NCBI GenBank assembly: GCA_019054805.1
Contig: JAHQIY010000011.1
Location: 5,001 to 69,000 of the forward strand
DNA length: 64,000 bases
Direction: 5' to 3'
DNA from: Brachionus manjavacas
Lineage: Eukaryota; Rotifera; Eurotatoria; Ploima; Brachionidae
Part shown: positions 11,281 to 24,530 of the stretch, one piece after another
Layout: each line of letters opens with the position of its first letter
How positions within the stretch are numbered: the stretch's first letter is position 1
Translations under genes and position numbers: made by a program
The notes under the pieces: model-generated
Seen by the model: the letters and a program-made list of their open reading frames with translations, nothing else
The model's database searches: none
Told to the model about the DNA's origin: nothing

Positions 11281-11577
11281 CGATATTTTTCCTTTTTTTT
11301 GCGTTAGTTGCATTGGATTTTCCATGGCAAAAAAGCTTTATGTTTTTTAATTTCAAATCGTAATTCATTATTAGGAAATGAATTTAATTATACATACCTG
11401 AGAGTAATTTGAAGAAAAGGATGAATTTGATGATATTGGTTGATAAGCTTTTTCTCTTTGCTTTCTAGTGAGTTATTATGTTCATAAAATTTTTTGAACA
11501 AACATAATCCTGTTAGCTTTATTTTTGGAGGATTCAGCTAATAATTTTATTTATTTAATTTATTTTTACAAATACTA

Positions 11578-11941
11578 TTTTTTTTTACATTTTTGTTGAC
11601 ATTTCTGCACTCAATGAATTCTTTCTCAACTGTTTGATTATATTCTTCTTTTGAATTGTATAAAAGGAATTTTCTTGTTTGTGAATCAAAATAAACATCT
11701 TGAATCAAATCAACCATTGATTCAACATCAAAAAACTCAAGATCGTTTTCTTAAAATATAATTTTAAATAAAATATTTAGTTTGTTTTGTTTATAATACC
11801 TTTTAAATAATTTAAAAAATCATTTTTCTCAAAATTTTTATGTTCAAATTTCGAATCAGCATTTTTTAAAGCTAGATAGCCCTTAAAATAAAATGCTCTC
11901 TCTTGATTTTTTCTTCTTCTATTATTTTGTTTATTATTCAT
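11578..11941 (-). pseudogene. Small unknown two-exon gene, left-arm copy
   Basis: Mirror copy of the gene at 24531-24894. The start is at 11939-11941, an intron of about 50 nt lies near 11752-11801, and the stop is near 11578. The product would be rich in Lys, Asn, Phe and Asp, without a recognised domain. The first exon needs a frame change at a run of A residues close to the start, as in the other arm. Confidence 0.4.
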
Positions 11942-12219
11942 TATTCTTCGTTATATAATCTATATTTTTATCTAAAATATAAATTGAAATATTTAACAAA
12001 GATTTGGTAAATATTAGAAATTGTTTATTGGTTATATTATTTAAGGCTTTATATTTATCCCTATTCACTTATGATTTGGCACAGAGGTAACTAAATTTAG
12101 TTGATCATCTTAATAAAAATTAGTTACAATTCTAAACTGCTTTTTTTTAAAAGTTGGCTCCCTAATTAGCTTGTTATACTCCAAATTTTGTTCATATAAG
12201 TCCTGTCTACTGTCTATTC

Positions 12220-12716
12220 TCAATAATTAACAGCATGTCTCAAATCTTGGCCAAAGTCTTGACTTAAGGCGAGCACTTCTTGATCACGGAGCCAGTTGGC
12301 AAGCACCACGGCCTCTCTTTCAAACTGGAAAACAGTCAACATGGCGTTAGGGTTACTCATGTTACGTAAGTACTTGGTCACTAGCACAAGCGGTAATTTT
12401 TGCTCTTCCATTTAGGATCTGGTTCATTTGATATTGACCATCTGAGAGTACAATTTCACCTGTCAAATAAAGTTCTTCACCTTCATCATCATCGTTACCT
12501 AAAAATTTGATAAAATTCGTACTTTATTTTTTTTTAAGTTGGATTTTACTTGAAAAGGTTGGCCATTCGGGATATCAATTAAATTTCTCAGCCAAAAATC
12601 TCCTTGATTAACATTTACAGACCTGAAAATGTTGGTCCGCTAAAACGCTTCCATTTGACCAAAGTATTTGATTCAACAGTCCAATCACATAATGTATGAT
12701 CAAAGGTACATCTAAA
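12220..12716 (-). pseudogene. 3' exons of the MAM gene, left arm
   Basis: Mirror image of 23757-24253, with the same MAM start (CTFDHTLCDW), the same frame change and the same acidic tail. Confidence 0.5.
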
Positions 12717-12809
12717 TAGATAGTTAATATTCATTAATTTTATAATTAATAAATTATTTTTTATTCATAATTATTTTTTAAAAGTTTTAAATTTTCACAT
12801 AAAAAATTT

Positions 12810-15800
12810 TTATTTTAAATACTTGTGATAAGAAGAGCACAAAGGTCCAATCTCATCCGAATAATCACCACAATCATCTACAAAATCACAATATCGGTCC
12901 ATGGGCACACAATTGCCTCTTTTGCACTTAAAATCATCTTGTGCACAAGTGTTGTTCAAGTAAGGCAAAGCACAATTTTCAAAAGAAACATCATCAATCA
13001 CAATAAAACCAAAAGAATTCTGATTTTTCATCCCTTCAAAAATAATTTCAAATTGATTTGAAACAGAGCCCAAGTCAATGACAGCTTGACTCCAGTCCAA
13101 AGTAGATCTGTCTCTTCTGTAAATCATTACTTTGTCTGTTGCCAAAGACAACGAAACATTTAAAGTTTCAGAGTTGCCACCTTCCATTCTAAACCAAAAT
13201 TTTATCTGACATGTTGAACTGGCGAAAGGCAAAGCTGGAGAATAGAGACTGGCCGGTTGGTTCAAAGCTCCATTGTTGGTCGTCACAGCCATGTAATATC
13301 CAGATTGATTGTTAAATGTATGGTCTGCATCAGGTCCGATATTAGACCCGCTCATAGATTTTCTAGCCCTTGTCCATTTATAACTACCTGAGCTCTTCTC
13401 AAGCCATCCGCACAAATCACTGTCTTCAAAAGTGCAGCTACCACAATTTTTTCATCTTGACCATTTGCACAATCACTTTTAAAATCACAAACTAAATTTG
13501 AATCGATAAATTGTCCATTTGTACAATCAAATTGTCCTTGAGGGTTTGGTGGACCTTGGCATGTTCCATTGTAGAAATAAACATCATCAATGGCTAATTG
13601 TCCTTTTAAATTATTCGGATTTGGACCAGTTATTCCCTCAACAACAATGCTGAACGGATAGTTTATATTCGGCAGTTGAACTTCTTTAAAAAACCAATTG
13701 TCTCCATTGTATTCATTTGTAGAACTATAGTGTTCCACTACAGAGCCTATGTAGCCTTTGTTTTTGCTCTTTATTTTGAGTGTAGCAAAATGTTTTGAAT
13801 TTGTTAACAAATAAAATTGTAAACATTGTGTCCAAAAACAAAAATGAGCCATATGCTGTTCCAAGAGTATGATCAAATGATGGAATATCCCAGTTAGCCA
13901 AAGTTGAGCCAAGTTCTCCATTCAAAAGTACCCAATCGAAATCACTTCCGGCTACATTGGTATATCCACACAAATTCTCATTTTCAAATGTACACGAAGC
14001 TATGGGATCACATGATCTAAAGTCAATGTTTATGTCATCAAGCCACACTTGTCCATCATTGACACCTTGGTCAACTAGTTCAAAAACAATTTGATACGCA
14101 GCCGAATAGGACAAAGTTGCTCGGCCCAAAGACCACTCTTTGCCTCGGTCTCCTTTGGCACTGAACATAGCCTTGTTGTTGTAATTTCCAAATGAATAAG
14201 TTCTTATATTGAATTGAATATCTCCTTGGGTTTTGTACCAGAAGTTGACACAAAGAGTGGTAGCTGGATAAAGTGGAGATAAAAATCTTGCCATTCGATT
14301 CATTATATGAGGACTAATTGACTTGGCAAGCATATAGTGACCAATTTCAGAGCCATAGCTGTGATCTAAATCTTCATTTCTTCCCTGAACGCGATTCCAT
14401 TGAATAGCAGCACTCAAATCGTTCTTATAGCCACACAAATCAACAATTTCAAAGTCACATGTATTTGTTATTGGACAATTTCCATCGTTGTATGCAACAT
14501 CATCAATAGCTATGTCACCAAGAGCACCTGAACCCACTAAGCCTTCGATAACGATCCAAATTCTGTGTCTGTAGTGTGGTCAGCTGATGGTCCAGTCAAA
14601 AATGTTTGAGTTCTTCCTTTGTTTGTTTGCCATTTGAAATCAGCCTGGGAATCATGGGTCCAGTAGCATGTGTTGTTTTGATCAAAGTTACAATCGACCG
14701 GATTGGCAGGATATGTTATTGTGGTCGACCTGGTCGAAACACTCACCGATGTTGCTGCTCCACATGGACTTGTCGAATAGGACAAATCATCTAAAGCTAT
14801 GTCACCTCGATACCCATCTCCAATAATTCCCTCCAAATAAATTCTAAACTCATTTCTATTTGTTACATTCAACAAAAGATGCTGCCACGCAAAGCCTTGC
14901 TCTCCAGTAAAGTTCCTCAACAATTTCTTTCCACTAACCTCATCTTCCATGTAAACATTAAACTTGTAAACATCCAATCCATGCATAAAATACCATAGAC
15001 CAAAACAACCATTATCAACTGCATCTACATAATCACTGATCAAAACAGCTTTATCATTTAACTTTGCCGGATAGCTAGATTCCAAAAACAAATAAACACC
15101 TTCATCAGTGCCTAGTGTTACGTCCACATTGGGACCTGTGTCATACGAATCAGTTTCGCCTTGATTCAAAAGCCAGTCAAAGTCATCATCAGCCGAATGC
15201 TGCCAGGCACATATTGAAAATTCCTCAAAATTACAATTCAAACTTGACTCACATTTGCCACTCTTGATATTTACATCATCAATGCCAATAATGGCATCTC
15301 TTAATTGACTAGCAGACAAAATTTGCGCCTCAAATTTGACTGAATAGTCAAAATTAGTGCTGAATGTGTGATCGATTTGAGCTTGACCAAAGCGCCATGT
15401 GCTTTGCAAAGTAGATGGCTTGGACCATTTGAGAGTGGAAGTGGTACCTTGAGTCTCATAAACACTTAGACTGGTGGTGTTCACAAATGCTGAACTGCTC
15501 AAAACATACCAAAATTCAACACATTCCAAATTGTTTGTCCTAAAGAGTGGACTTGTGAGAACGGCTTTGCTATTTTGTTTTATATTAGTGGACATAAAAA
15601 CATAGGCTATGGAGCCTTCATTGGTCAAGAGTGTGTGATCAATTAGCTGATTGTTTGGTATTCCTCTAAGCCAGACCAAATCCACACTTGAGTCATTTAA
15701 ATTTTGAAATTGGCACAGGTCAGCCTCGAAGTCACATGAGCACTGGACAGGACACGCTCCATCATAGCTTAGTATGTCATCTATGGCAATGTCTCCTTTG

Positions 15801-18145
15801 GAATTGTAATCAGCAACGCTTTCAAATACCACTCGCCATGGACCGATGGGTCGCAGTGTTTTTTCACTCTGGTACCATCTTCTTGCCAATGAGCCATATT
15901 TACTCCATATCAATTGTCTGTTAAAATTAGCTGCACCAATGGACGGATACACGTCCATGTACACATTCAGCTTGTACACATCTATGCCAAACATGTGATA
16001 CCAAAAACTGAGACAAATAGTTTTATTTATTGACAAGGTTTGAATTGATGAGAGGAGACGGCCAGAAGAGCCTCGGGTGCTTGAATAGCTGGGCTTGAAA
16101 AGAGCGTAGTAGCCGAGTCCAGTGGTGTGATCACCAATTGGTCCTGTGTTGGAGTACGAGTCCGATTTGTTGCCTTTGCGCTGCCAATTCAACTTATTGC
16201 TCGGATCGTTTGAATATCCACAAAGTGTTTGCTCAAAAGTGCACTTTAGATCCACATCGACCAAAGTTGAATTTGGCGAACAATTGATGAATTCAACATC
16301 ATCAATGGCAATGTCTGTGTAGTTGAAATTTGACAACCAGGTGTAAATGACACATCATCAATTCCAATGTCACCATATATACCATTTCCCACTATTCCTT
16401 CAATTATAATATCGAATGGTGAAGAGGACAGAATTTTTATGTCAGCTCGTTCCCAATAATTTCCACTCTCTCTGTTTCTGGTGAACAAAATTTTCTCATT
16501 GCCAATCGATGTCCTCAAGTAAATGTTCAAACTTCCCATGGTACTTCCGAACATGTGGTAGAAAACTCTCATCTCACAATTTCCAGAGCTAGTTGACATA
16601 AAAGTGGACGAGACAAGACGAGCTTTTTGTCCTTTTTGTACTCCGCTTGATTTCATGTAGGCATATTGTCCTCGCCAAGTACCAGTGGTGTGATCCCGGC
16701 GCGGACCAGTTCTGAAAGTTGATGTTTGACCTTTTTCAAAATCCATTTAAAATCTCCTGCTAAATCATGTTTCCAATCACACAAACTGGTCTCAAAGTCA
16801 CACTGGTTGTATCCATTGCAGTTCAGTTCATCTGAGTTGTCACCACAATCGTCAATCAAATCACACACTTGGTTGTTGGAAACACAGGCTTTTCGTTGAC
16901 ATGTAAAATAATCACTGGGACAAGTTGGTCTTGGAACAGGAAATTCACAATTAACCAATTTAAAGTCGTCTATGGCCAAGTCGTGGTCTCTGTTTGTGTT
17001 GTATCTGAATCCATCTATTTCGAATTGGAATGAGTTGGTGATCCGTCCAATTGGTATTCTCACATAGGTCCATCTGTCTCCATAATCTCCCATGAACTCG
17101 CCAAGAAGAGAGTACTTTTGCTCTCTAGCAAATAAATGTCCAAGTCGTCCGAGTCGCCGAACATGTGAATATAGAATTCGAGCTCACAAGTCGAGCTGCA
17201 TGGTTTTAGCTCTTGTTTTAGTCTGAGTGATGCCAAGTCGTAGTAAAACGAGTCGCCACTGTTTATGAAGTCAAGTTGCATGTAGTGACCAAAAGGGTTC
17301 TTGAGTGTGTTGTCAATGCTGGGTCCGTTGTTTGATTGTTTGGCCTGGGTTCGGTTCCATAGCAGCGAGCCGTCACTGACATCCTCATATTGACAAGTTG
17401 AATTTTCAAAATTGCAATCAGCACACACTTTTTCGTCCAGTCCATCCGCACAATCATTTATAAAATCACACTTTTTTTCCACTGGTATAAAAGTGCCATC
17501 GCCATATCCAAATTGAGTGCCGGGCTCGGGTGGCAAAGTCACCTCTGAACAGTTCACATTGTACAAATAGAGATCGTCTATAGATAAGTCTAGGTTTTGA
17601 TCCTTGAATTCGGCCTCTAGGTAAATTTCATAGTTTGTGCCTGTTTCGCCAAAAGAAATGACTGCTTGCTTCCATTTGGCATCTGAGTCTGGTTTTAGGG
17701 AGGACTCGAGCGACAGTGAAGAGTTGGGATACATTTTGCGGTAGGTGTTTAAGCTGCCAGTGTTAGCTTGACCATTCAGGGTGTAAAAAAAGCTCAGACA
17801 AGAACCGTTCAGGTAATTTTGAGCAATTATTGTTTGGGAAAAAATGCGCGAGGATTTGTTTGCTACTTTCATGTCATAGCCTGGATTCATCCATAGGAAA
17901 TGTCCATATTTGTTGTTTAAAGTAGTGTCTGCTTGAACACTTGTTTGAGGATATATCTGGGCTAACTGCTGGCCAGTTATTCGCAATAGATTGAATTTGT
18001 TTGATGGTTCTTCTTGCCAATTACACAGCGAATCTTCAAAAGAACATTGAGCTGGTTTGCTACATGGTCCGCGCGTGTCTATGAATATGTCATCTATGGC
18101 TATGTCGCCAGTAAATGAAGAACTCACTATGCCTTCAAAAACAAC
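12810..18145 (-). pseudogene. Multi-MAM / LDL-receptor-A gene, left-arm copy
   Basis: Open blocks at 17060-18145, 16653-17093, 16246-16746, 14537-16336, 13725-14537, 13352-13921 and 12810-13415 together encode a large extracellular protein. It alternates MAM domains (recurring DIAIDD and CxFE..LCGW-type starts) with LDLa modules ([33 protein letters not shown] and [11 protein letters not shown]). The first exon begins after an acceptor at 18146-18147 and no signal-peptide exon is present. Compared with the right arm, three further one-base losses occur in A runs near 17115, 16735 and 13447. Frame breaks near 16330, 14540 and 13780 are shared by both arms. It is a decayed gene fragment, or carries consensus errors in homopolymers. 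Confidence 0.8.
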
Positions 18146-19117
18146 CTTAAAAAAAACATTATTAAGAAATTATTTACTTAAAGCAAATGTTTTTATTGTA
18201 AAAAAGTTGATATATAGTGTTTTTTTAGGATTTAAGTTCATCTAGTATCTTAACTAGTTTTTTTAACACATCAAATTGTTGTGTTGTGCTGAACGTTGGG
18301 CAAGCTTGTTCAGGTCAGCGAAGGACTTTTTTTCGAATTGTTCCAAGGCGGGCATGTCAGAGGACTTGAGGATTTTGGTGAGGTCGCGACACCACATTGT
18401 CTGAGATACGGTCAATAATATTTGAGATGGCCATCGGCTCAGCCATTCTTAGCGCACTGAACTCTCAAAAATACCAAGCCATTGCTTCATTATGCGCTTT
18501 AGATTGGAGAACATTGCTTCGTCCACTTTGCCCAGCCATTCTTCCACGTTTCCTTTTTAAAATTTTTTTTAATTTTATTTTACTTTGTTTTGAATCGCCA
18601 TCACCGCCAGAGCTTAGCTTTGAGTCAGCTGCCGGATTGGAGTCCATGTGACCTCGCTTGATCTAGCTCTTAAAATAGGGTGCCAATGTGTTGCTGGCGT
18701 AGGAATCAAAGGTGTCGTATGGTGACGAATTCAAAAAAGAAATGACTCTGACATGGTTATGAAATTTTTTCGCATTCAACAACTGCGCCCCGCTTTCTTT
18801 TTAAAAATTAAAAAAAGAATATTCTAAATGCATGCAACTTTTGATAAAATAGAAATTTGAAAAATTGCATAAATAATTTCCAATTAAATTAGATTTTTGA
18901 GTCAAAAAATATTGCAACTCATAATATTGATTTTTGATTTGATCCTAAATATTAGTTGCAAACTTTTATAAAAAATTTTTTTATTGCGTTTTGTGAAACA
19001 TTTTTTGTTTCACGTTGTTTCACTTTCAAATTTTATTTAGCTTAATTATATCAAATTTTAAAAGTGAAAAAGAGTTTTATTTTTGGAAATTTTGGAAGGT
19101 TTGTATGAAATTTCACA
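17341..19117. repeat. Central spacer of the inverted repeat, duplicated at 38394-40175
   Basis: The 1.78 kb between the two arms holds the 5' MAM block (17341-18145), the dynein relic (18225-18796) and about 320 bp of AT-rich DNA (18797-19117) with two TTTCAC repeats near 19000-19025. The whole spacer, edge to edge, occurs again at 38394-40175 in the same orientation with only a few differences (for example TATCC to GCATCC near 17505, and one-base homopolymer changes). Confidence 0.9.
18225..18796 (-). pseudogene. Dynein heavy-chain relic, copy 1
   Basis: On the minus strand the block 18796-18584 reads KFHNHVRVISF, SSPYDTFDSYASNTLAPYFK, a TAG, then IKRGHMDSNPAADSK. This resembles the N-terminal tail of cytoplasmic dynein heavy chain (SPYETL...NAVAPFFKSYIRESGK in vertebrates). 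After a 31-nt gap with GT..AG ends (18553-18583) it continues NVEEWLGKVDEAMF, a TAA, EWLSRWPSQILLTVSQTMW and LEQFEKKSFADLNKLAQ, which resembles the much later linker region of the same protein. Two stops and the joining of distant segments make it a pseudogene with a large internal deletion. The identification rests on recalled family patterns. Confidence 0.6.
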
Positions 19118-22100
19118 TTGCCGGCCAAACAATCAAACAACGGACCCAGCATTGACAACACACTCAAGAACCCTTTTGGTCACTACATGCAACTTGACTT
19201 CATAAACAGTGGCGACTCGTTTTACTACGACTTGGCATCACTCAGACTAAAACAAGAGCTAAAACCATGCAGCTCGACTTGTGAGCTCGAATTCTATATT
19301 CACATGTTCGGCGACTCGGACGACTTGGACATTTATTTGCTAGAGAGCAAAAAGTACTCTCTTCTTGGCGAGTTCATGGGAGATTATGGAGACAGATGGA
19401 CCTATGTGAGAATACCAATTGGACGGATCACCAACTCATTCCAATTCGAAATAGATGGATTCAGATACAACACAAACAGAGACCACGACTTGGCCATAGA
19501 CGACTTTAAATTGGTTAATTGTGAATTTCCTGTTCCAAGACCAACTTGTCCCAGTGATTATTTTACATGTCAACGAAAAGCCTGTGTTTCCAACAACCAA
19601 GTGTGTGATTTGATTGACGATTGTGGTGACAACTCAGATGAACTGAACTGCAATGGATACAACCAGTGTGACTTTGAGACCAGTTTGTGTGATTGGAAAC
19701 ATGATTTAGCAGGAGATTTTAAATGGATTTTGAAAAAAGGTCAAACATCAACTTTCAGAACTGGTCCGCGCCGGGATCACACCACTGGTACTTGGCGAGG
19801 ACAATATGCCTACATGAAATCAAGCGGAGTACAAAAAGGACAAAAAGCTCGTCTTGTCTCGTCCACTTTTATGTCAACTAGCTCTGGAAATTGTGAGATG
19901 AGAGTTTTCTACCACATGTTCGGAAGTACCATGGGAAGTTTGAACATTTACTTGAGGACATCGATTGGCAATGAGAAAATTTTGTTCACCAGAAACAGAG
20001 AGAGTGGAAATTATTGGGAACGAGCTGACATAAAAATTCTGTCCTCTTCACCATTCGATATTATAATTGAAGGAATAGTGGGAAATGGTATATATGGTGA
20101 CATTGGAATTGATGATGTGTCATTTACACCTGGTTGTCAAATTTCAACTACACAGACATTGCCATTGATGATGTTGAATTCATCAATTGTTCGCCAAATT
20201 CAACTTTGGTCGATGTGGATCTAAAGTGCACTTTTGAGCAAACACTTTGTGGATATTCAAACGATCCGAGCAATAAGTTGAATTGGCAGCGCAAAGGCAA
20301 CAAATCGGACTCGTACTCCAACACAGGACCAATTGGTGATCACACCACTGGACTCGGCTACTACGCTCTTTTCAAGCCCAGCTATTCAAGCACCCGAGGC
20401 TCTTCTGGCCGTCTCCTCTCATCAATTCAAACCTTGTCAATAAATAAAACTATTTGTCTCAGTTTTTGGTATCACATGTTTGGCATAGATGTGTACAAGC
20501 TGAATGTGTACATGGACGTGTATCCGTCCATTGGTGCAGCTAATTTTAACAGACAATTGATATGGAGTAAATATGGCTCATTGGCAAGAAGATGGTACCA
20601 GAGTGAAAAAACACTGCGACCCATCGGTCCATGGCGAGTGGTATTTGAAAGCGTTGCTGATTACAATTCCAAAGGAGACATTGCCATAGATGACATACTA
20701 AGCTATGATGGAGCGTGTCCTGTCCAGTGCTCATGTGACTTCGAGGCTGACCTGTGCCAATTTCAAAATTTAAATGACTCAAGTGTGGATTTGGTCTGGC
20801 TTAGAGGAATACCAAACAATCAGCTAATTGATCACACACTCTTGACCAATGAAGGCTCCATAGCCTATGTTTTTATGTCCACTAATATAAAACAAAATAG
20901 CAAAGCCGTTCTCACAAGTCCACTCTTTAGGACAAACAATTTGGAATGTGTTGAATTTTGGTATGTTTTGAGCAGTTCAGCATTTGTGAACACCACCAGT
21001 CTAAGTGTTTATGAGACTCAAGGTACCACTTCCACTCTCAAATGGTCCAAGCCATCTACTTTGCAAAGCACATGGCGCTTTGGTCAAGCTCAAATCGATC
21101 ACACATTCAGCACTAATTTTGACTATTCAGTCAAATTTGAGGCGCAAATTTTGTCTGCTAGTCAATTAAGAGATGCCATTATTGGCATTGATGATGTAAA
21201 TATCAAGAGTGGCAAATGTGAGTCAAGTTTGAATTGTAATTTTGAGGAATTTTCAATATGTGCCTGGCAGCATTCGGCTGATGATGACTTTGACTGGCTT
21301 TTGAATCAAGGCGAAACTGATTCGTATGACACAGGTCCCAATGTGGACGTAACACTAGGCACTGATGAAGGTGTTTATTTGTTTTTGGAATCTAGCTATC
21401 CGGCAAAGTTAAATGATAAAGCTGTTTTGATCAGTGATTATGTAGATGCAGTTGATAATGGTTGTTTTGGTCTATGGTATTTTATGCATGGATTGGATGT
21501 TTACAAGTTTAATGTTTACATGGAAGATGAGGTTAGTGGAAAGAAATTGTTGAGGAACTTTACTGGAGAGCAAGGCTTTGCGTGGCAGCATCTTTTGTTG
21601 AATGTAACAAATAGAAATGAGTTTAGAATTTATTTGGAGGGAATTATTGGAGATGGGTATCGAGGTGACATAGCTTTAGATGATTTGTCCTATTCGACAA
21701 GTCCATGTGGAGCAGCAACATCGGTGAGTGTTTCGACCAGGTCGACCACAATAACATATCCTGCCAATCCGGTCGATTGTAACTTTGATCAAAACAACAC
21801 ATGCTACTGGACCCATGATTCCCAGGCTGATTTCAAATGGCAAACAAACAAAGGAAGAACTCAAACATTTTTGACTGGACCATCAGCTGACCACACTACA
21901 GACACAGAATTTGGATCGTTATCGAAGGCTTAGTGGGTTCAGGTGCTCTTGGTGACATAGCTATTGATGATGTTGCATACAACGATGGAAATTGTCCAAT
22001 AACAAATACATGTGACTTTGAAATTGTTGATTTGTGTGGCTATAAGAACGATTTGAGTGCTGCTATTCAATGGAATCGCGTTCAGGGAAGAAATGAAGAT

Positions 22101-23661
22101 TTAGATCACAGCTATGGCTCTGAAATTGGTCACTATATGCTTGCCAAGTCAATTAGTCCTCATATAATGAATCGAATGGCAAGATTTTTATCTCCACTTT
22201 ATCCAGCTACCACTCTTTGTGTCAACTTCTGGTACAAAACCCAAGGAGATATTCAATTCAATATAAGAACTTATTCATTTGGAAATTACAACAACAAGGC
22301 TATGTTCAGTGCCAAAGGAGACCGAGGCAAAGAGTGGTCTTTGGGCCGAGCAACTTTGTCCTATTCGGCTGCGTATCAAATTGTTTTTGAACTAGTTGAC
22401 CAAGGTGTCAATGATGGACAAGTGTGGCTTGATGACATAAACATTGACTTTAGATCATGTGATCCCATAGCTTCGTGTACATTTGAAAATGAGAATTTGT
22501 GTGGATATACCAATGTAGCCGGAAGTGATTTCGATTGGGTACTTTTGAATGGAGAACTTGGCTCAACTTTGGCTAACTGGGATATTCCATCATTTGATCA
22601 TACTCTTGGAACAGCATATGGCTCATTTTTGTTTTTGGACACAATGTTTACAATTTTATTTGTTAACAAATTCAAAACATTTTGCTACACTCAAAATAAA
22701 GAGCAAAAACAAAGGCTACATAGGCTCTGTAGTGGAACACTATAGTTCTACAAATGAATACAATGGAGACAATTGGTTTTTTAAAGAAGTTCAACTGCCG
22801 AATATAAACTATCCGTTCAGCATTGTTGTTGAGGGAATAACTGGTCCAAATCCGAATAATTTAAAAGGACAATTAGCCATTGATGATGTTTATTTCTACA
22901 ATGGAACATGCCAAGGTCCACCAAACCCTCAAGGACAATTTGATTGTACAAATGGACAATTTATCGATTCAAATTTAGTTTGTGATTTTAAAAGTGATTG
23001 TGCAAATGGTCAAGATGAAAAAAATTGTGGTAGCTGCACTTTTGAAGACAGTGATTTGTGCGGATGGCTTGAGAAGAGCTCAGGTAGTTATAAATGGACA
23101 AGGGCTAGAAAATCTATGAGCGGGTCTAATATCGGACCTGATGCAGACCATACATTTAACAATCAATCTGGATATTACATGGCTGTGACGACCAACAATG
23201 GAGCTTTGAACCAACCGGCCAGTCTCTATTCTCCAGCTTTGCCTTTCGCCAGTTCAACATGTCAGATAAAATTTTGGTTTAGAATGGAAGGTGGCAACTC
23301 TGAAACTTTAAATGTTTCGTTGTCTTTGGCAACAGACAAAGTAATGATTTACAGAAGAGACAGATCTACTTTGGACTGGAGTCAAGCTGTCATTGACTTG
23401 GGCTCTGTTTCAAATCAATTTGAAATTATTTTTGAAGGGATGAAAAATCAGAATTCTTTTGGTTTTATTGTGATTGATGATGTTTCTTTTGAAAATTGTG
23501 CTTTGCCTTACTTGAACAACACTTGTGCACAAGATGATTTTAAGTGCAAAAGAGGCAATTGTGTGCCCATGGACCGATATTGTGATTTTGTAGATGATTG
23601 TGGTGATTATTCGGATGAGATTGGACCTTTGTGCTCTTCTTATCACAAGTATTTAAAATAA
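19118..23661 (+). pseudogene. Multi-MAM / LDL-receptor-A gene, right-arm copy
   Basis: Four open blocks follow one another: 19118-20224, 20134-21933, 21933-22745 and 22549-23661. They contain about eight whole or partial MAM domains and three LDLa modules (LIDDCGDNSDELNC near 19605, [14 protein letters not shown] near 22985, [11 protein letters not shown] near 23583). The breaks look like internal deletions: at 20134 the end of one MAM domain (IDDVSFTPGC) runs directly into the end of another (TDIAIDDVEFINC), and at 21930 the start of a domain (GPSADHTTD) meets the end of the next (GALGDIAIDD). A frameshift lies near 22690. The 5' end is cut by the arm boundary. The intact gene would encode a secreted or membrane-bound adhesion-type protein. 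Confidence 0.8.
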
Positions 23662-23756
23662 AAATTTTTTATGTGAAAATTTAAAACTTTTAAAAAATAA
23701 TTATGAATAAAAAATAATTTATTAATTATAAAATTAATGAATATTAACTATCTATT

Positions 23757-24253
23757 TAGATGTACCTTTGATCATACATTATGTGATTGGACTGTTGAAT
23801 CAAATACTTTGGTCAAATGGAAGCGTTTTAGCGGACCAACATTTTCAGGTCTGTAAATGTTAATCAAGGAGATTTTTGGCTGAGAAATTTAATTGATATC
23901 CCGAATGGCCAACCTTTTCAAGTAAAATCCAACTTAAAAAAAAAATAAAGTACGAATTTTATCAAATTTTTTAGGTAACGATGATGATGAAGGTGAAGAA
24001 CTTTATTTGACAGGTGAAATTGTACTCTCAGATGGTCAATATCAAATGAACCAGATCCTAAATGGAAGAGCAAAAATTACCGCTTGTGCTAGTGACCAAG
24101 TACTTACGTAACATGAGTAACCCTAACGCCATGTTGACTGTTTTCCAGTTTGAAAGAGAGGCCGTGGTGCTTGCCAACTGGCTCCGTGATCAAGAAGTGC
24201 TCGCCTTAAGTCAAGACTTTGGCCAAGATTTGAGACATGCTGTTAATTATTGA
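23757..24253 (+). pseudogene. 3' exons of the MAM gene, right arm
   Basis: After a ~95-bp AT-rich intron and an AG at 23757-23758, the frame reads CTFDHTLCDWTVES, a typical MAM start, then shifts at 23848 and continues as VNVNQGDFWLRNLIDIPNG. After another intron ending near 23972 it reads DDDEGEELYLTGEIVLSDGQ. A 63-aa frame at 24062-24253 overlaps the end in another phase and has no recognised domain. The mirror copy is at 12220-12716. Confidence 0.5.
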
Positions 24254-24530
24254 GAATAGACAGTAGACAGGACTTATATGAACAAAATTTGGAGTATAAC
24301 AAGCTAATTAGGGAGCCAACTTTTAAAAAAAGCAGTTTAGAATTGTAACTAATTTTTATTAAGATGATCAACTAAATTTAGTTACCTCTGTGCCAAATCA
24401 TAAGTGAATAGGGATAAATATAAAGCCTTAAATAATATAACCAATAAACAATTTCTAATATTTACCAAATCTTTGTTAAATATTTCAATTTATATTTTAG
24501 ATAAAAATATAGATTATATAACGAAGAATA

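Larger units (their letters stand above)
10727..17340. repeat. Left arm of 6.6-kb inverted repeat
   Basis: This arm is the reverse complement of 19118-25741. Paired landmarks add to about 36473 (12411 with 24062, 11941 with 24531), so the arms are collinear with only small indels. The outer edge is at the TATATATTTATTTC next to the CCCTAA run. The inner edge is at TGTTTGGC near 17340, inside a MAM coding exon. I saw few differences between the arms, and the ones found in coding sequence are one-base changes in homopolymers. Confidence 0.9.

Noticed and set aside
15688..15924. 78-aa and 62-aa frames antisense to the MAM domains (also at 20546, 14606 and 21676)
   Set aside because: Shadows of the MAM reading frame, repeated only because the arms are inverted copies.
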